Part shown: positions 36,096 to 47,510 of the stretch, piece by piece | Position numbering within the stretch: the stretch's first letter is position 1 | Layout: every line of letters begins with the position of its first letter | Source: Sipunculus nudus | Lineage: Eukaryota > Annelida > Sipuncula > Golfingiida > Sipunculidae | Direction of reading: 5' to 3' | Assembly: GCA_026874595.1 (NCBI GenBank) | Contig: CM049311.1 | Coordinates: 20,086,176-20,150,175 of the forward strand | DNA: 64,000 bases | The notes under the pieces: model-generated | What the model was told of the DNA's origin: nothing | Seen by the model: only the letters and a program-made list of their open reading frames with translations | The model's database searches: none | Made by a program: the position numbers and the translations under genes

Positions 36096-36159
36096 ACAAA
36101 TGTATTCCGCAAGTGCCCCCAGCGGTCCGATCAAATAGCGATTCCCATCTGCCTTTCGT

Positions 36160-36371
36160 CTATTTATAAAATAAGCAACGATATAACCTATTATATTCTT
36201 GATAAAAGACAGGCATATCCATCACAATGATAAAGATCCCCTCCGCAATGAGGAATACGATGGCTAAGTAACCTATAGCCTGAGCGGAGGGTCGTGCATC
36301 CGATTCTGACGTGTCTTCATCATCAATGCTCAGGTCAAAGTCGGGTTCACTCAGCCACAGGTAAGACAGAT
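36160..36371 (-). CDS. Lectin-like receptor gene, last coding exon: acidic stalk, transmembrane helix, Tyr-rich tail
   Basis: On the minus strand TATACTTTTTTTTACAG is a strong acceptor. The frame enters at codon position 2 and ends at a TAG at 36160-36162. It encodes an acidic extracellular stalk (SEPDFDLSIDDEDTSESDAR), one hydrophobic helix (AIGYLAIVFLIAEGIFIIVM) and a short tail, DMPVFYQEYNRLYRCLFYK. The tail holds two overlapping YxxL motifs (YNRL, YRCL), which in other receptors act as endocytosis or phosphotyrosine signals; here that role is inferred. Entry phase fits the donor of the sushi/mucin exon ending at 46068, with a Gly or Asp codon spanning the junction. The implied intron is 9.7 kb and full of repeats. 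The join is the least certain in the gene because of its length; cDNA would settle it. Confidence 0.6.
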
Positions 36372-36444
36372 CTGTAAAAAAAAGTATAATCATCAGGTGC
36401 CGTGTTGTTAATTGCTCTTCCACTTAACGGTTTACTGAAACTAA

Positions 36445-37787
36445 GAAAAACTAGATGTGGTCGGACAATGGTCCTCAGAGGGCCCAGCGTTCCTGCTAGT
36501 GCTGGACTAGTTTACTTATGGGTGAAAAATAAAGTTAAGTTTGAAATATATGACAAACAGAAACAGGTTTTTATCCATATTCATGAGGGAAAAACCCTAC
36601 TGGAACAAATGATATTAAAGAAGATATGTCTGAAATAATGTTTGCAATAGAAAATCACCGAATGTAGTGTGGTAGCCATATTTGATTTTGAGCAAGTCTG
36701 TAATTCAGTAAGTCTGCAGCCCTCATAGGCACCAATGATCCCTGTGGAATTGGGAAAGCTGCAGTAGGTTGCTGTTGAGTTATTGCATGTAAAAGAAAAT
36801 CTGCGATCAGGCTGTGGCGGCCATATTGCAATTCCAACAGGTCTGTAATTCAATAGGTCTTGAGCCCTTACATGTACCAACCATCCCTGTAAATTTGGGA
36901 AAGCTGAAGTATGTTGTTGTTGAGTTATCGTGCGCGATATAACAGCGAAAGGGCTGTGACGGCCATAATGGAATTCAGACAGGTCTGTAATTCAATAGGT
37001 CTGGAGCCCTCATAGGTACCAATCATTCCTGTGAATTTGGGAAAGCAGCAGTAGGTTGTTGTTGAGTTATCGTGCGCGAAAAAAATCAGCGAATTGGTTT
37101 TGGCGGCCATATTGTAATTCAGATAAATCTGTTATTCAATAGGTCTGGAGCCCTCATAGGTACCGATCATCCCTGTGAATTTGTAAAAGCTGCAGTAGGT
37201 TGTTGTTGAGTTATCGCGCGCTAAAGAAAATCAGTGAGTGGGCTGTGACGGCCATATTGGAATTCAGAAAAATCTGTTATTCTAAAGGTCTGGAGCCTTC
37301 ATAGGTACCAATCATGTATGTGAATTTGGGAAAGCTGCAGTAGGTTGTTTTTGAATTATTGCGTGCGAAAGAAAATCAGCGATGGGGATGTGGCAGTCAT
37401 ATTGGAATTCCGACAGGTCTGTAATTCAATAGTCTAGAGCCCTCATAGGTACCAATCATCCCTGTGAATTATAGAAAGCTGCAATATGTTGCTGTTGAGT
37501 TATCGCCCGCGAAAGAAATCAGTTAATGGGCTGTGGCAGCCATATTGGAATTCCGACAAGTCCGTATTCGATAGGTCTGAAGCCCTCGTAGGCACCAATC
37601 ATCCCTGTGAATTCGGGAAAGCTGCAGTATGTTGTTTTTGAGTTATCGCCCGTGAAAGAAAGTGTCACTGACGGAAGGACGAAAGTACGGAAGGACGGAT
37701 GGACAGACGGACGGGTGGATGGAAGGACGGACTGACACGGTGATCACTATAGGGCACTGCTTTTCAAGCGGGGCCCTTATAAAAAGG
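36445..37787. mobile_element. Minisatellite element, family C (about 143-bp monomer), copy 1
   Basis: Left end AAACTAGATGTGGTCGGACA then TGGTCCTCAGAGGGCCC. Seven monomers carry GTCTGTAATTCAATAGGTCT, CATAGGTACCAATCATCCCT and GGGAAAGCTGCAGTAGGTTG at spacings of 140-147 bp. Then come a GGAAGGACGGA/ACGG microsatellite (about 37670-37735) and the tail CACGGTGATCACTATAGGGC to GGGGCCCTTAT. A second copy lies at 56984-57807. Short minus-strand open frames are periodic and artefactual. Confidence 0.9.
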
Positions 37788-37788
37788 C

Positions 37789-37813
37789 GGGGGGGGGGGG
37801 GGGGGGGGGGGGG
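37789..37813. repeat. Poly-G run (G25)
   Basis: An uninterrupted G run immediately after the family C tail. Confidence 0.95.
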
Positions 37814-37870
37814 AGCTTTCCTCGGCTTGAAACCAAACAAATGGCGTACGGGAAATCGCAAGCAGTCGAA

Positions 37871-38395
37871 GAACAAGTGACCCATGGGTCATGACGCTCA
37901 GCTGACTTGGAAGAGATTTGCAAAAGGAAATTTTATCATCTGAATGGTAGTATATAACCATTCAACTGAAGCATCAAACAGATTAACCAACAGGCTGAGA
38001 TTGTGTCTGTATTAATATATCTCAAAAATAGAGAAAATATGCGTAAACTTTAAAAAAAAATACAAGTGGCTCCACCAGTCTGCAGAAACTAATAAAAACA
38101 CTTAATGGTCAATATCCATGCAAAGAAGCACGGTGGTCTCTGGATTAGTTGTTCAGATACTTCAGCTTTTGTATCAAATTTTCCATTATTCTGAGGGATA
38201 CTTTTGAGTCATATAGCTTAAAGGATATGGGTACGGAGACCTAATTTCAGGTTTCCACAGACACCTTTAATGGGCCTCCTTGCATGACAAGAATGAAGAT
38301 TCTAGGTCCAGTTGTTACAATTTGTACCCTGTTGACAGATAACCACATCTTTAAAGGTCTCAAAATAGAGAAAATTATTCGTAAAAATTTAAAAA
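37871..38395. mobile_element. Family B element, 5' part (copy 4)
   Basis: Left end GAACAAGTGACCCATGGGTC then ATGACGCTCAGCTGACTTGG. It is followed by the same unique region as the 32-kb copy (TGAATGGTAGTATATAACC; CAACTGAAGCATCAAACAG) and 1.5 monomers. The match stops near 38395 at AAAAACAAGGCC; the microsatellite and tail are missing. Confidence 0.8.
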
Positions 38396-38689
38396 CAAGG
38401 CCTACAGGCCTAATGCGAACCTGTGCAAAGATTGGGAGTATGAATGGAGGTTTATTTTTTAAATTTAGTATTGATCCTCTTAAGTCCTGCATATCTACCT
38501 TAGTCATTATGATTTCAGCAAAATGGATGTTTCGGACCTGCAAGTTTCAGACTAGGACATTTTAAAACTAGAATATGGGTAGTCAACAAGCGACTATGTG
38601 TATCCGCAGAAATCAGAGTGGGACGGGTGAAGTGAGGCATGGATTAAGTGGCAAGGGGAAAAGAGTGAGGTGTGTTGCATATTAGCATG
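38396..38689. other. Unique spacer
   Basis: Begins with the palindrome AGGCCTACAGGCCT-like AAGGCCTACAGGCCTAA. No coding signal; short open frames lie on both strands. It separates a truncated family B copy from the family A array. Confidence 0.4.
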
Positions 38690-40190
38690 GATGTCTGTAG
38701 TGTAAACATGAATGTAGGTGGTGCCACCTGTCATAAAATCGAGAAAATTGTCCAGGATGTATAAACCTGCAAAGTTTCAGGCGGATAAGTAAAACCACTG
38801 CTGAGATATGAGTGATTTTATCCCAAGGCAGATGAACAGATGGATGCTGTGCATAAGTGGTTGCAGGTGGTGCTACCAGTTTTCCCTATGATGAAGAGCT
38901 ATATTAGATCTATACACAAGCAGAATTTTGGCCCAATCGGTCAAACGGTTCCCGAGATATGAGATTGGATGTCTGCAGAGTAACCTGAATGTAGGTGGCG
39001 CCACCTGTCATAAAATCAAGAGAACTGTCCAGGATGTATTAACCTGCAAAATTTCAGGCGGATAAGTCAAACCACTTCTGAGATATGAGTGATTTTATCC
39101 CGAGACAGATGAACAGATGGACGCTGTGCATAAATGGTTGCAGGTGGCGCCACCATTTTTGCCTATGTAAAGAGCTATGTGAGATCTATACACAAGCAAA
39201 ATTTTGGCCCAATTGGTCAAACGGTTCCCGAGATATGAGTTTGGATGTCTGCAGAGTAAACCTGAATGTAGGTGGCGCCACCTGTCATAAAATCAAGACA
39301 GCTGTCCAGGATGTATAAACCTGCAAAATTTCAGGCGGATAAGTCAAACCACTTCTGAGATATGAGTGATTTTATCCCAAGGCAGATGAACAGATGGACG
39401 CTGTGCATAAATGGTTGCAGGTGGCGCCACCAGTTTTGCCTATGTAAAGAGCTATGTGAGATCTATACACAAGCAAAATTTTGGCCCAATAGGTCAAACG
39501 GTTCCCGAGATATGAGCTTGGATGTCTGTAGAGTAAACCTTAATGTAGGTGGCGCTACCTGTCATAAAATCAAGAAAGCTGTCCAGGATGAATAAACCTG
39601 CAAAATTTCAGGTGGAAAAGTCAAACCACTGCTGAGAAATGGGTGATTTTATCCCAAGGCAGATGAACAGATGGACGCTGTGCATAAATGGTTGCAGGTG
39701 GCGCCACCAGTTTTGCCTATGTAAAGAGCTATGTGAGATCTATACACAAGCAAAATTTTGGCCCAATAGGTCAAACGGTTCCCGAGATATGAGCTTGGAT
39801 GTCTGCAGAGTAAACCTGAATGTAGGTGGTGCCACCTGTCATAAAATCAAGAAAGCTGTCCAGGATGTATACACCTGCAAAATTTCAGGTGGAAAAGTCA
39901 AACCACTGCTGAGAAATGAGTGATTTTATCCCAAGGCAGATGACTAGATGGATGCTGCGCAAAAATGGTTCCAGGTGGCGCCACCATTTTTTGTGTATGT
40001 TATAAAGCTATCAAAGGGCTACATTTGTGAAAAAAATTTTAAGCCTGATCGGTCAAACAGTTCCCGAGATATGTGGGTTTATGTGTGGAAACAGACGCAC
40101 AAATGGACGCTGGGCAGAGAGGAAAGGTCAGAGGTAAACCAAAAATCGAGGGCGCAGCTGTTCACATGTGACTGATCATAATTCGGAATT
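38690..40190. repeat. Tandem array, family A (copy 2)
   Basis: Five to six 276-277-bp monomers with AGGTGGCGCCACCTGTCATA or a variant at 38714, 38990, 39267, 39544 and 39821. Copies at 39085-39923 are about 97% alike by eye, much more homogeneous than the array at 1-1310, so expansion or homogenisation was recent. Each unit yields a near-identical 77-codon open frame, but the unit length is not a multiple of three, so these lie in three different frames and are artefacts. Confidence 0.9.
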
Positions 40191-40430
40191 TTTAAAAATT
40201 CTGCCCAGTGGTTATGGAGGAGTTCTCCTGAAACCTATGCGGCGATGGGGGCAGCGTCAGCGTCCGACTGAAACATAGTATCCGCAAACTCTGTTTTGGC
40301 GGATACAATGATTGTAGCTGACACCACCAGTCTTTTATACAACTAAGAGATATATAAATATGCCCAATGTCAGACTGATATGTCAAACTCCTCCTGTGAA
40401 ATAAGCAGGGACATACACTGTGCAAAAATT
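40191..40430. repeat. Family A element 3' tail (copy 2)
   Basis: Contains TGAAACATAGTATCCGCAAA and CTGTTTTGGCGGATACA, matching 1455-1485 after the first A array. Confidence 0.5.
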
Positions 40431-40960
40431 ATTGTAGGTGGCGCCACCAGTCTTGTACACTATACAGCTCCCCGATATGTATAAACATGCCCAATTTTAG
40501 GCTGATGTATCAAATTCCTTTGTAGAAATAAGCAGGCGCATACACTGCAAAAGTCAAAGTAGGTGGCACCACCTGTCATGTAAATAAGAATACCATCAAA
40601 GACGCATAGACAGATCAAAATATCAGTCCAATACATAAAACTTCCCCAGAGTTTGATGCACTGGGCTGACAAGGCTTAGGTGAGTAAGGCAGTTGCCCCC
40701 GAGTGACCTGTGACAAATTGCTGCCTCAAGCTACTGCACTGAGTGAATTCTTGACCTGCACCTGGCTAGACTGAGTGAACTTTTGACCTGTACCTAGCTG
40801 CACTGAGTGAACTCTTGACCTATTATATAATCTGACACAGTTGGCAGTCTGCCAAAGCTATAAATAGATTCAGGCTGAACTTTTGTGCCAAATATGATGC
40901 AGTGAGCAGTCTTCCAAAGCTATAAATAGAATGCAGCTACTGCACTGAGTGAACTCTTGA
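40431..40960. repeat. Dispersed repeat, family E (copy 1)
   Basis: TAGGTGGCGCCACCAGTCTTG at 40436 and a variant at 40560 precede GGCAGTTGCCCC, ACTGAGTGAACTCTTGACCT (several times) and TCTGCCAAAGCTATAAATAG (twice, about 80 bp apart). A shorter copy is at 56025-56370. Confidence 0.7.
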
Positions 40961-41489
40961 CCTCTACCTGGCTGCATTTCTTCCAATCCTGGCACTGTGC
41001 CAAAACTATCATAGAGCTGACATCATCTTGGCTAATGGCCAACATCAAGGCACTGGCAATCTGCCAATGGTAAACCCAGTGCTGCCATCTGTACACAAAA
41101 GTGGTCCCTACTTGAAATAACTTTGAAATTTATTTTCCCAATACAAAATGCCTTTCAGCTGACTTTTAATAAAAAAGAAATCAGGAATATATGTAAATTT
41201 ATTACGGATGCTTACTGAATGCAAAATTAAAATGAATAAAGTTGAGTAGGGATACCAATAATTTATAATCCATGTACAGTTGTCTTTATATAGCCACAGA
41301 GAGCTGAATATTCTTGATTGTAACATTGCCTGGTATGATGAATAACTTAAATCACATATCTAAATTTTTTAAAAGCTTTTAAAAAAATTTCTTGTCAATA
41401 TTAACCAAAGTAACCTGAAATCTAAATGTCTAGTGGCATGATGTAATAGATGCTGATAAACTGGTGCCAGGCTAGATGTAACAGCATAA

Positions 41490-42550
41490 CACAGCTAACA
41501 TATATGGTAAAATGACTCAATTCAATCTCCATAATTCAGCCAAAAATCATTCATGTTGAACCATTAATGACAATTATTATAAGAATTATTGTAGGGATTA
41601 TTCTTGTAAAATATTTAACGAACTGGCTTCAGTGGCATCAGTCGAAAAACGTTTCGCAGGTTTATAACTCACATAGGAAGATACAGCAAACTGGCTAAGT
41701 TCAGCTTCCCATAACTCAGCCAAAAAGCACTGAACCAAAACCATTTGAACAAACTTAAATAATCAACATCTGAGGATAATTAATGTGTGAGATTTAAGTA
41801 TTTGGCCCAGTGGTTTTTGAGAAGAAGATCTTTGTAGCCACTGAGCTTAAATGGGCTGTTTTGGCATATGACTAAATTCAGCTTCCCATAACTTGGCCAA
41901 AAGTCACTGAAAAGAGACCATTTGAACAAACTTCAAAAAGCACTACCCTAGGATCATTTCTGTGCAATATTAAACATTTTGGCCATATGGTTTCAGAGAA
42001 GAAGTTTCTTGTAGCCCTCAGTGTGATACAGGCACTGATGACCCCGTACAAAAAAAGGCCGATGCAGGTGGCGCCACCAATACCTCAATTTCAGATATGA
42101 CCTATGTGACCAACATTGGCATAAAGTTTGGTGATGATAGCTCCAGCCGCTTCTGAGATTAAATTTAATATGCTTTTTTGCACAGTTAACAAAGTTCAAC
42201 CTCCTGTAACTCGGCCAAAAATCTCCAAACTGGAACCATTCGAACAAACTTGAAAAAGATTGTTCCAGGGATCATTTCTGTGAAATATTGGACAATTTGG
42301 CTAGACAGTTTCGGAGAAGAAGATTTTTAAAGCTTTTTTTAGCTTTTTCCCTATAAAATCTAAGAAAATGCAGTTAGAAAAAAATAAACAAAATCCGATA
42401 TAGTTTTTTTGGATGACCGATTATTTGCAAAAATATTGGTGATGCTAGCTCCTGCCGTTTTTGAGATAGCTATGGTTAACGTACAGACGATGCATGGCGC
42501 ACGACACACGACGGACGACGCCGCACAATCGCATAAGCTCACAGGTTTGC
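41490..42550. mobile_element. Minisatellite element, family F (about 178-bp monomer), copy 1
   Basis: Monomers carry CAGCTTCCCATAACTCAGCC variants near 41523, 41702, 41880 and 42199, with CCATTTGAACAAACTT and GGTTTTTGAGAAGAAG segments. One unit includes CAGGTGGCGCCACCAAT (42065). The end has GGTTAACGTACAGACGATGC, then ACACGACGGACGACG and CATAAGCTCA, which resembles the microsatellite-plus-tail ends of the other families. A partial copy is at 59225-59654. Confidence 0.8.
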
Positions 42551-43890
42551 CAAAAAAAAAAAAAAAAACAGAGGTGGCACACCCAGTCTGCTAAAACTGA
42601 TGGAACATCTCATGATCAATATGTATGCCAAAAATCATGAGCACCAGTATTGTAGTTGAGATACTGGAGTTCTTGTATCAAATTTTTCATTATTCTTAGG
42701 GGTATTTTGGAGCCATACAGCTTAATGGATATGGGTAACAGAGACCTAATTTCAGGTTTCCATGGTGATTTTTCATGGGTCTCCCTGTGTGTAAAGAATG
42801 AAGATTCTAGGTCCAGTTGTTACGATTTGTGCCATGTTTACAGATGTTCACATCTTTAAAGGTCTCAAAAATAGAGAAAAAATTTCGAAAAAAAAGCCCG
42901 GAAAAATATATGTGGTGCCACCAGGCTGCAGAAATTGATGAAACACTCCATGATCAATATCCATTAAAACAATTATGGTGATCTCTGCATTAGTTGTTCA
43001 GATACTTCAGCTTTTGTATCAAATTTTCCATTATTCTGAGCTGTACTTTGGAGTGCCATAGCTCAAAGGATATGGGTAACAGAGACCTAATTTCAGGTTT
43101 CCATGGACACTTTTCATAGGTCTCCCTGTGTGTCAAGATTGAAGATTCTTGGTCCAATTCGAACCCTGTTGACAGATAACTACATCCTTAAAGGTCTCAA
43201 AAATAGAGAAAAAAATTGTAAAAATTTGAAAAATACAGGTGGCGCCACCAGTCTGCAGAAACTGATGAAAATTCTCAAGATCAATATGTATGCCAAAAAT
43301 CATGACTATCAATGATGTAGTTAATCAGATATTGAAGATTTTTTATGAAATTTTTTACTATTCTGGGTGGTTCTTCGGGGCCCCATAGCTCGAAGGATAT
43401 GGGTAACAAAGACCTAATTTCTGGTTTCCATGAAGACTTTTCATAGGTCTCTCGGGATGTCAAGAATGAAGATTCTAGGTCCAGTTTTTACGATTTGTGC
43501 CCTGTTAACAGATGCTCACATTTTTAAAGGTCTCAATAATAGAGAAAACAATTCATAAAATATCAAAAAATACAGGTGGCGCCACCAGTATGCAGAAACT
43601 GATGAAACATCTCATGATGAATATGTATGCCAAAAATCATGACCATCAGTGATGTAGTTAATGAGATATTTAAGTTTTTGTATGAAATTTTTGACTATTC
43701 TGGGGGGTACTTTGGGGCCCCATAGCTCGAAGGATATGGGTAACAGAGACCTAATTCCAGGTTTTCTAGGAGATTTTTCATGTGGTTACAATTTGTGCCC
43801 TGTTAACGGACAGACGGCCGGATGGCCGGACGGACGACGGACAAAGAGTGATCGCTATAGCTCAGATGACTTACAGTCAGCTGAGCTAAA
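42551..43890. mobile_element. Minisatellite element, family B (copy 5, 5'-truncated)
   Basis: Starts after an A17 run (42552-42568). About four monomers (near 42572, 42912, 43238, 43575), an ACGGACAGACGG-type microsatellite with GGCCGGATGGCCGG variation near 43808-43845, and the tail GTGATCGCTATAGCTCAG (43848) to GTCAGCTGAGCTAA (about 43889). It abuts the family F end directly. Confidence 0.85.
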
Positions 43891-44400
43891 AATCAGGATT
43901 CTTGTCATGTTCAAGTATGTTACGTGTCTTGTAATATCGCAGAAAATCGCAGGCGAAAAATAACGAAAATTATTTTTATTTTGAACCCTTACTTCTCGTT
44001 AGGTGTCGTGCTGTGGTCTTTGCATAGCGCACAACTCTGATACAATTTTATATTGTAATTCATATTACTTGATTTTTATACTAATTTTATATTTTTGCGG
44101 AGATGAACCATGTTGCTAAAGATAAGGCTGATTTCATGAGTAGAAGTATAGTCATGGTTATTTTGAAGCCTGTTGTAATTTTGTTAAGGAACAGATTATT
44201 GGACCCTTTCACTTGGGACGGAGGCCACATTTTCAAGACATGCAATTATAAAGTCCGTTCCACCAACCGTGAAATACTGTTTTTTTACGTTTTCTTTTCT
44301 ACCTTGATATATAATCTGTGTTCTTAGCGATACGAGGAATGCCAAGAAAACGACCTAATTTTATATGAAGTTAGTGATAATGTATAAAAAACAACTTACA

Positions 44401-44625
44401 TCACGACGCTGAGGTGTTGTTTACTTTATGTAAGTAGTGCATAGCTATAACTTGGCCCAACTGAACGGCATTGTATGTGAAATCTTTGCCGTCATAATAG
44501 AATGACGTAACCGTGACGTCACGGTCGTCGCGTGAAATTTCCTGAATACACGTTATTGTAATACACGCGGGCAGTACCCTGTCATGGGAGGCGATGTAGG
44601 CATCAGGGCTCCATGGCAGCACTAA
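44401..44625 (-). CDS. Candidate exon of uncertain ownership
   Basis: The acceptor TTGTTACCCACAG is followed by a 74-codon open frame (LVLPWSPDAYIASHDRVLPA, then CITITCIQEI and YYDGKDFTYNAV) ending in a TGA at 44401-44403. A perfect donor-like GTAAGT follows the stop by one base. It lies within the large last intron of the lectin-like gene on the same strand. Its entry phase (0) does not fit the phase-1 donor at 46068, so it cannot be spliced to that exon in frame. It could be an alternative last exon entered from an unseen exon, part of another gene, or a relic. Confidence 0.3.
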   Translation of the reverse strand, partial: LVLPWSPDAYIASHDRVLPACITITCIQEISRDDRDVTVTSFYYDGKDFTYNAVQLGQVIAMHYLHKVNNTSAS

Positions 44626-46067
44626 CTGTGGGTAACAAAGCAAGGATTGCAAATTAAGAAAATGAAAAGCTACCGTACTGTTTAATAGGCATGGTATTGA
44701 ATTCACGAAATGAATTGTGATCTTATCATAAATACTCTATTTGTTTATCATAAAAATTCAAAAGAACTGGTACATTTATAATATATCAATGTATCAAACC
44801 TTTTTTTCAAATATTGGACTGTTCTAGCCAAGCTGAAACATTGTCCTATGAGGTTCGATCATTTGTTTATACATCGCCAATACTTTTCCTGTCATTTTGA
44901 CCATTTTGTTGTAAATGTATCAGGTGGTTTTTTGTTATCCTGTCTCTGAAAAAGCGTTTCGAAGGGAGAGAGCAGGGATGCTATTCATCATTCATGTACA
45001 ATCATATGATATAACAGGGGCTTCATGCATGTATTAATGATAGTACTTAACGTGCTACCTGCTATTATTGTTTGACCAGCTCACATCGCCAAACAGCGGG
45101 ATTCTATCGCCTACAAAATGGAACACCGCTTATGACGTCAGGCATGTGCGAGGCAAAATCTTGTCAGCTGACCAGGTACAAAATGTCGTAAACAGCCCGC
45201 GAGTTTCTCCTGGATTTTGATTTTTGTTCATTACAGGCTATTCATCTCGGGTATGTGGCATTTTTCCTGTCAGAAAATTAGGTCGCGTTCTCATTCAACT
45301 CTGTACCAAAAATCTTCGTTCTGTTTCAATTCTTTTATAAATGATCGCGAAAAAACAGTGTTTCACGGTTGGTGTATATGATCGGAACTTTGGAAACCAA
45401 GCGAAAGCTATCTTGTGACCATGGGTTTTTACTGTATTTCGCTGTATTTTTTGTGCGTTTTCTCACGTTTCTATTTTTTCAATTTGGTCGCGTTTACCTG
45501 CAATAACATGAAATTATTATGAATTCCAAAATATAATACAACGCATTGTGTGTCTGTCTACGTTCTTACTCAATGTCAGCGTTTCCATGTGTATATTATT
45601 CCTGTGTGGTTGTGAGGTTTTTGTCATGGGATATGGTCACACGTTTCCAGACGATTTCACAAACCGAGCAAAACCGCGAGCAAAGCGCCGATGTGCAAGG
45701 GCCGCTTATCGCAAACAATCATCTGTTTTTAGCAACTCTAATTTTTCAGGGCCATACTCGTGCGCTACTCAGACGATCACTGTGAATTTTACCGGGGCCT
45801 TCCTGAGCTTTGTATGCTACGATTTCTTGCAAGTGTTTTCCAACTGTATATCAAAGCGTATAAAAACGTAGAAAAATCAAAACATTGTACCGCCCGAAGC
45901 TTGATTGAGAGACATATACTTGTATTTTTAGGTATAGGGTCTGTTTTGAATAAGTTAACAAACACATAAATTTGAAAATAGTGTTACCTGTTCTATATTT
46001 AAAAGTACACTCTAAAAGACGTATTTCATACAGTTCATATTGTTAGAGTTAGAATAGCTCTTTTCAC

Positions 46068-46550
46068 CTTCATCATTTCCTATGGCTGTGGTTATTCTTG
46101 TAGTTGACAGCGCGGTCACAAGAAATGTTGGTGGCCGCAGTGTTATGGTTTCGTCGATAGGTGTCGTTGTGGGTATGGTTGTTTCTTCTGCGCTTGTTGG
46201 TTTTGCCGTGTCTGCCACGGTTGTAGGTATTGTAGTTTCTCGGACAGTTGTGGATGTGGTTGTTACTTCTGCGGTCGTACGTTCTGTTGTACCAGCTATG
46301 GTTGTTGTTTCAAAAGCCGTAGAGGACAGTGTCGAAGGGGAGAAACGGGCAAATTGACAGTCCTGTACTTGAATATCCCAGGTTCCATCAAGCATACACG
46401 TTATGTTTATATGATCGGAGCCATTTGGCTGGAAGTAGTAGCCATCTTGTGTTGCTTCATAACACATAACTTCGACTGTAGTGCCTTCCACGGTCTCCGA
46501 CGTACTGAGAGTCAAATTTTTCAGTGACGCCAGCTTTGGACAGTACTTGA
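46068..46550 (-). CDS. Lectin-like receptor gene: sushi/CCP domain plus Thr-rich mucin-like stalk
   Basis: The acceptor CATTGATGTTCCAG opens a 483-bp exon entered with two bases of a Val codon, in phase with the CTLD3 exon ending at 46781. The first 60 residues hold four Cys spaced as in a sushi/CCP domain (YCPKL, VEVMCYEA, INITCMLDGTW, QDCQ, with the conserved Gly-Thr-Trp before the last Cys). There are N-glycosylation sites at NLT, NGS and NIT. The rest is rich in Thr/Ser with repeated TTI-P-TT and ETT motifs, expected to be O-glycosylated and extended. The donor GAAG then GTGAAA at 46067 leaves phase 1, fitting the transmembrane exon at 36371. If that donor is not used, the frame stops at 46012 and would give a secreted form. 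Confidence 0.75.
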
Positions 46551-46780
46551 CTGGAACATCAATGAAGGGTTTATTTATATAATGCATCTATCAATTAAAA
46601 TATACAAATACAATAGCAAGTATAAATTCCTACCATTTATAAATGAACACTAGATGTCGCTTCATGAGAAGCGATTCCGTATTAATGAAAAGAGCGACCA
46701 AGGAAAGCTTTGAGGAAGCTTATATTTCAAACAATACTTTTTTTGTTCATTTCCTCATAGTAAATGAACCGTGGTTTTAC

Positions 46781-46992
46781 CATAATTGAATTCACACATG
46801 AAATGTCTTATTTCGTCGCAGCTTTTGGCGTGAAGGTTGTAGTTTTCACTTGGGCTCATTCTCCCACATTTTGTGAAGTCATTGCCAGGGTGACCGGGTT
46901 TCCAATATGCCCACGTGACGGTCTCTGACGTCATCCAGCGCCACTCATTCTCTGGTACAACTCCATGAGCGCCGATCCACAACTGGGTGTAA
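46781..46992 (-). CDS. Lectin-like receptor gene: CTLD3, second half
   Basis: A 212-bp exon between the acceptor AACTTCACTACACAG and the donor ATG then GTAAAA. The translation shows the C-terminal half of a C-type lectin-like fold: LWIGAHG, NEWRWM, AYWKPGHPGNDFTKCGRM, NLHAKSCDEIRHFMCEF. The WIG core, the Trp pairs and the last two Cys are present. The usual EPN or QPD sugar-selecting tripeptide is replaced by HPG, and the WND position is HAK, so calcium-dependent sugar binding of the classical kind is doubtful. It joins the first half at 47959 through a Asp codon (GA plus T) and the sushi exon through a Val codon (G plus TC). Confidence 0.85.
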
Positions 46993-47399
46993 CTGTGTAG
47001 TGAAGTTGAATAACAAACATCAAACCGTTTTGACACTTTTTTTTTCAGAATAGCATATATACGAAGCTTAAAGCATTGTTTATGGGGTTAAATCAATTTA
47101 TTAACGAGGATAAACTAGGGACTTCTGCAAAGATGTAATTTTATTAAAAATTTAAATTTTAAATTTTTGGCATGGGCCAAATACCTTAGCACTCAGCAGG
47201 GTTCTCGCCTGGCGTTTACGAAACAACGGTACATTTTAAAAGTAGAAAAGCGTAAACAGTTACACTTTCACTTGCCAATTATTTTTCCTTCGATTATTCA
47301 AAAGGGAAAATACAAACGATGTGAAGATACTATTCTTAACATAAACCCCAAAGCTCCCACTTGTGAATTTTATCAAAAGAAAAACCTATGAATTTTCCA

Positions 47400-47510
47400 A
47401 GGAAGTTGAGTTTAATTGGTGTCGTAACAGTTAGGGCACTTGCCCTGTGACCAGCAAGGTTGTCGGTTCGCTTTTCGTTCTGACCACCTAAAACCAGTTG
47501 AACATAACGG
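47400..47510 (+). repeat. Possible tRNA-derived SINE remnant
   Basis: AACAGTTAGGGCACTTGCC, then CCTGTGACCAGCAAGGTTG and the B-box-like GTCGGTTCGCTTTTC, resembles the tRNA-related head of a SINE, with weak A and B boxes. It lies in the intron between the two CTLD3 exons. Confidence 0.4.

Noticed and set aside
36581-37110. Minus-strand open frames with recurring FTCNNSTATYCSF-like runs
   Set aside because: They repeat with the 143-bp family C monomers and shift frame between units.
39085-39923. Three near-identical 77-94-codon open frames
   Set aside because: They are the same part of successive 277-bp family A monomers. The unit length is not a multiple of three, so they occupy different frames, and they vary by frameshift in the older array at 1-1310.
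44401-44625. Using this exon as the next exon after the sushi/mucin exon
   Set aside because: Its only open frame needs phase 0 at the acceptor, but the donor at 46067 leaves phase 1; the other frame meets a stop after a few codons.
46082-46357. 91-codon Val-rich + strand open frame
   Set aside because: It is the antisense shadow of the Thr-rich stalk on the minus strand (Thr codons ACN read as Val/Cys-type codons), where splice phases support the minus-strand reading.
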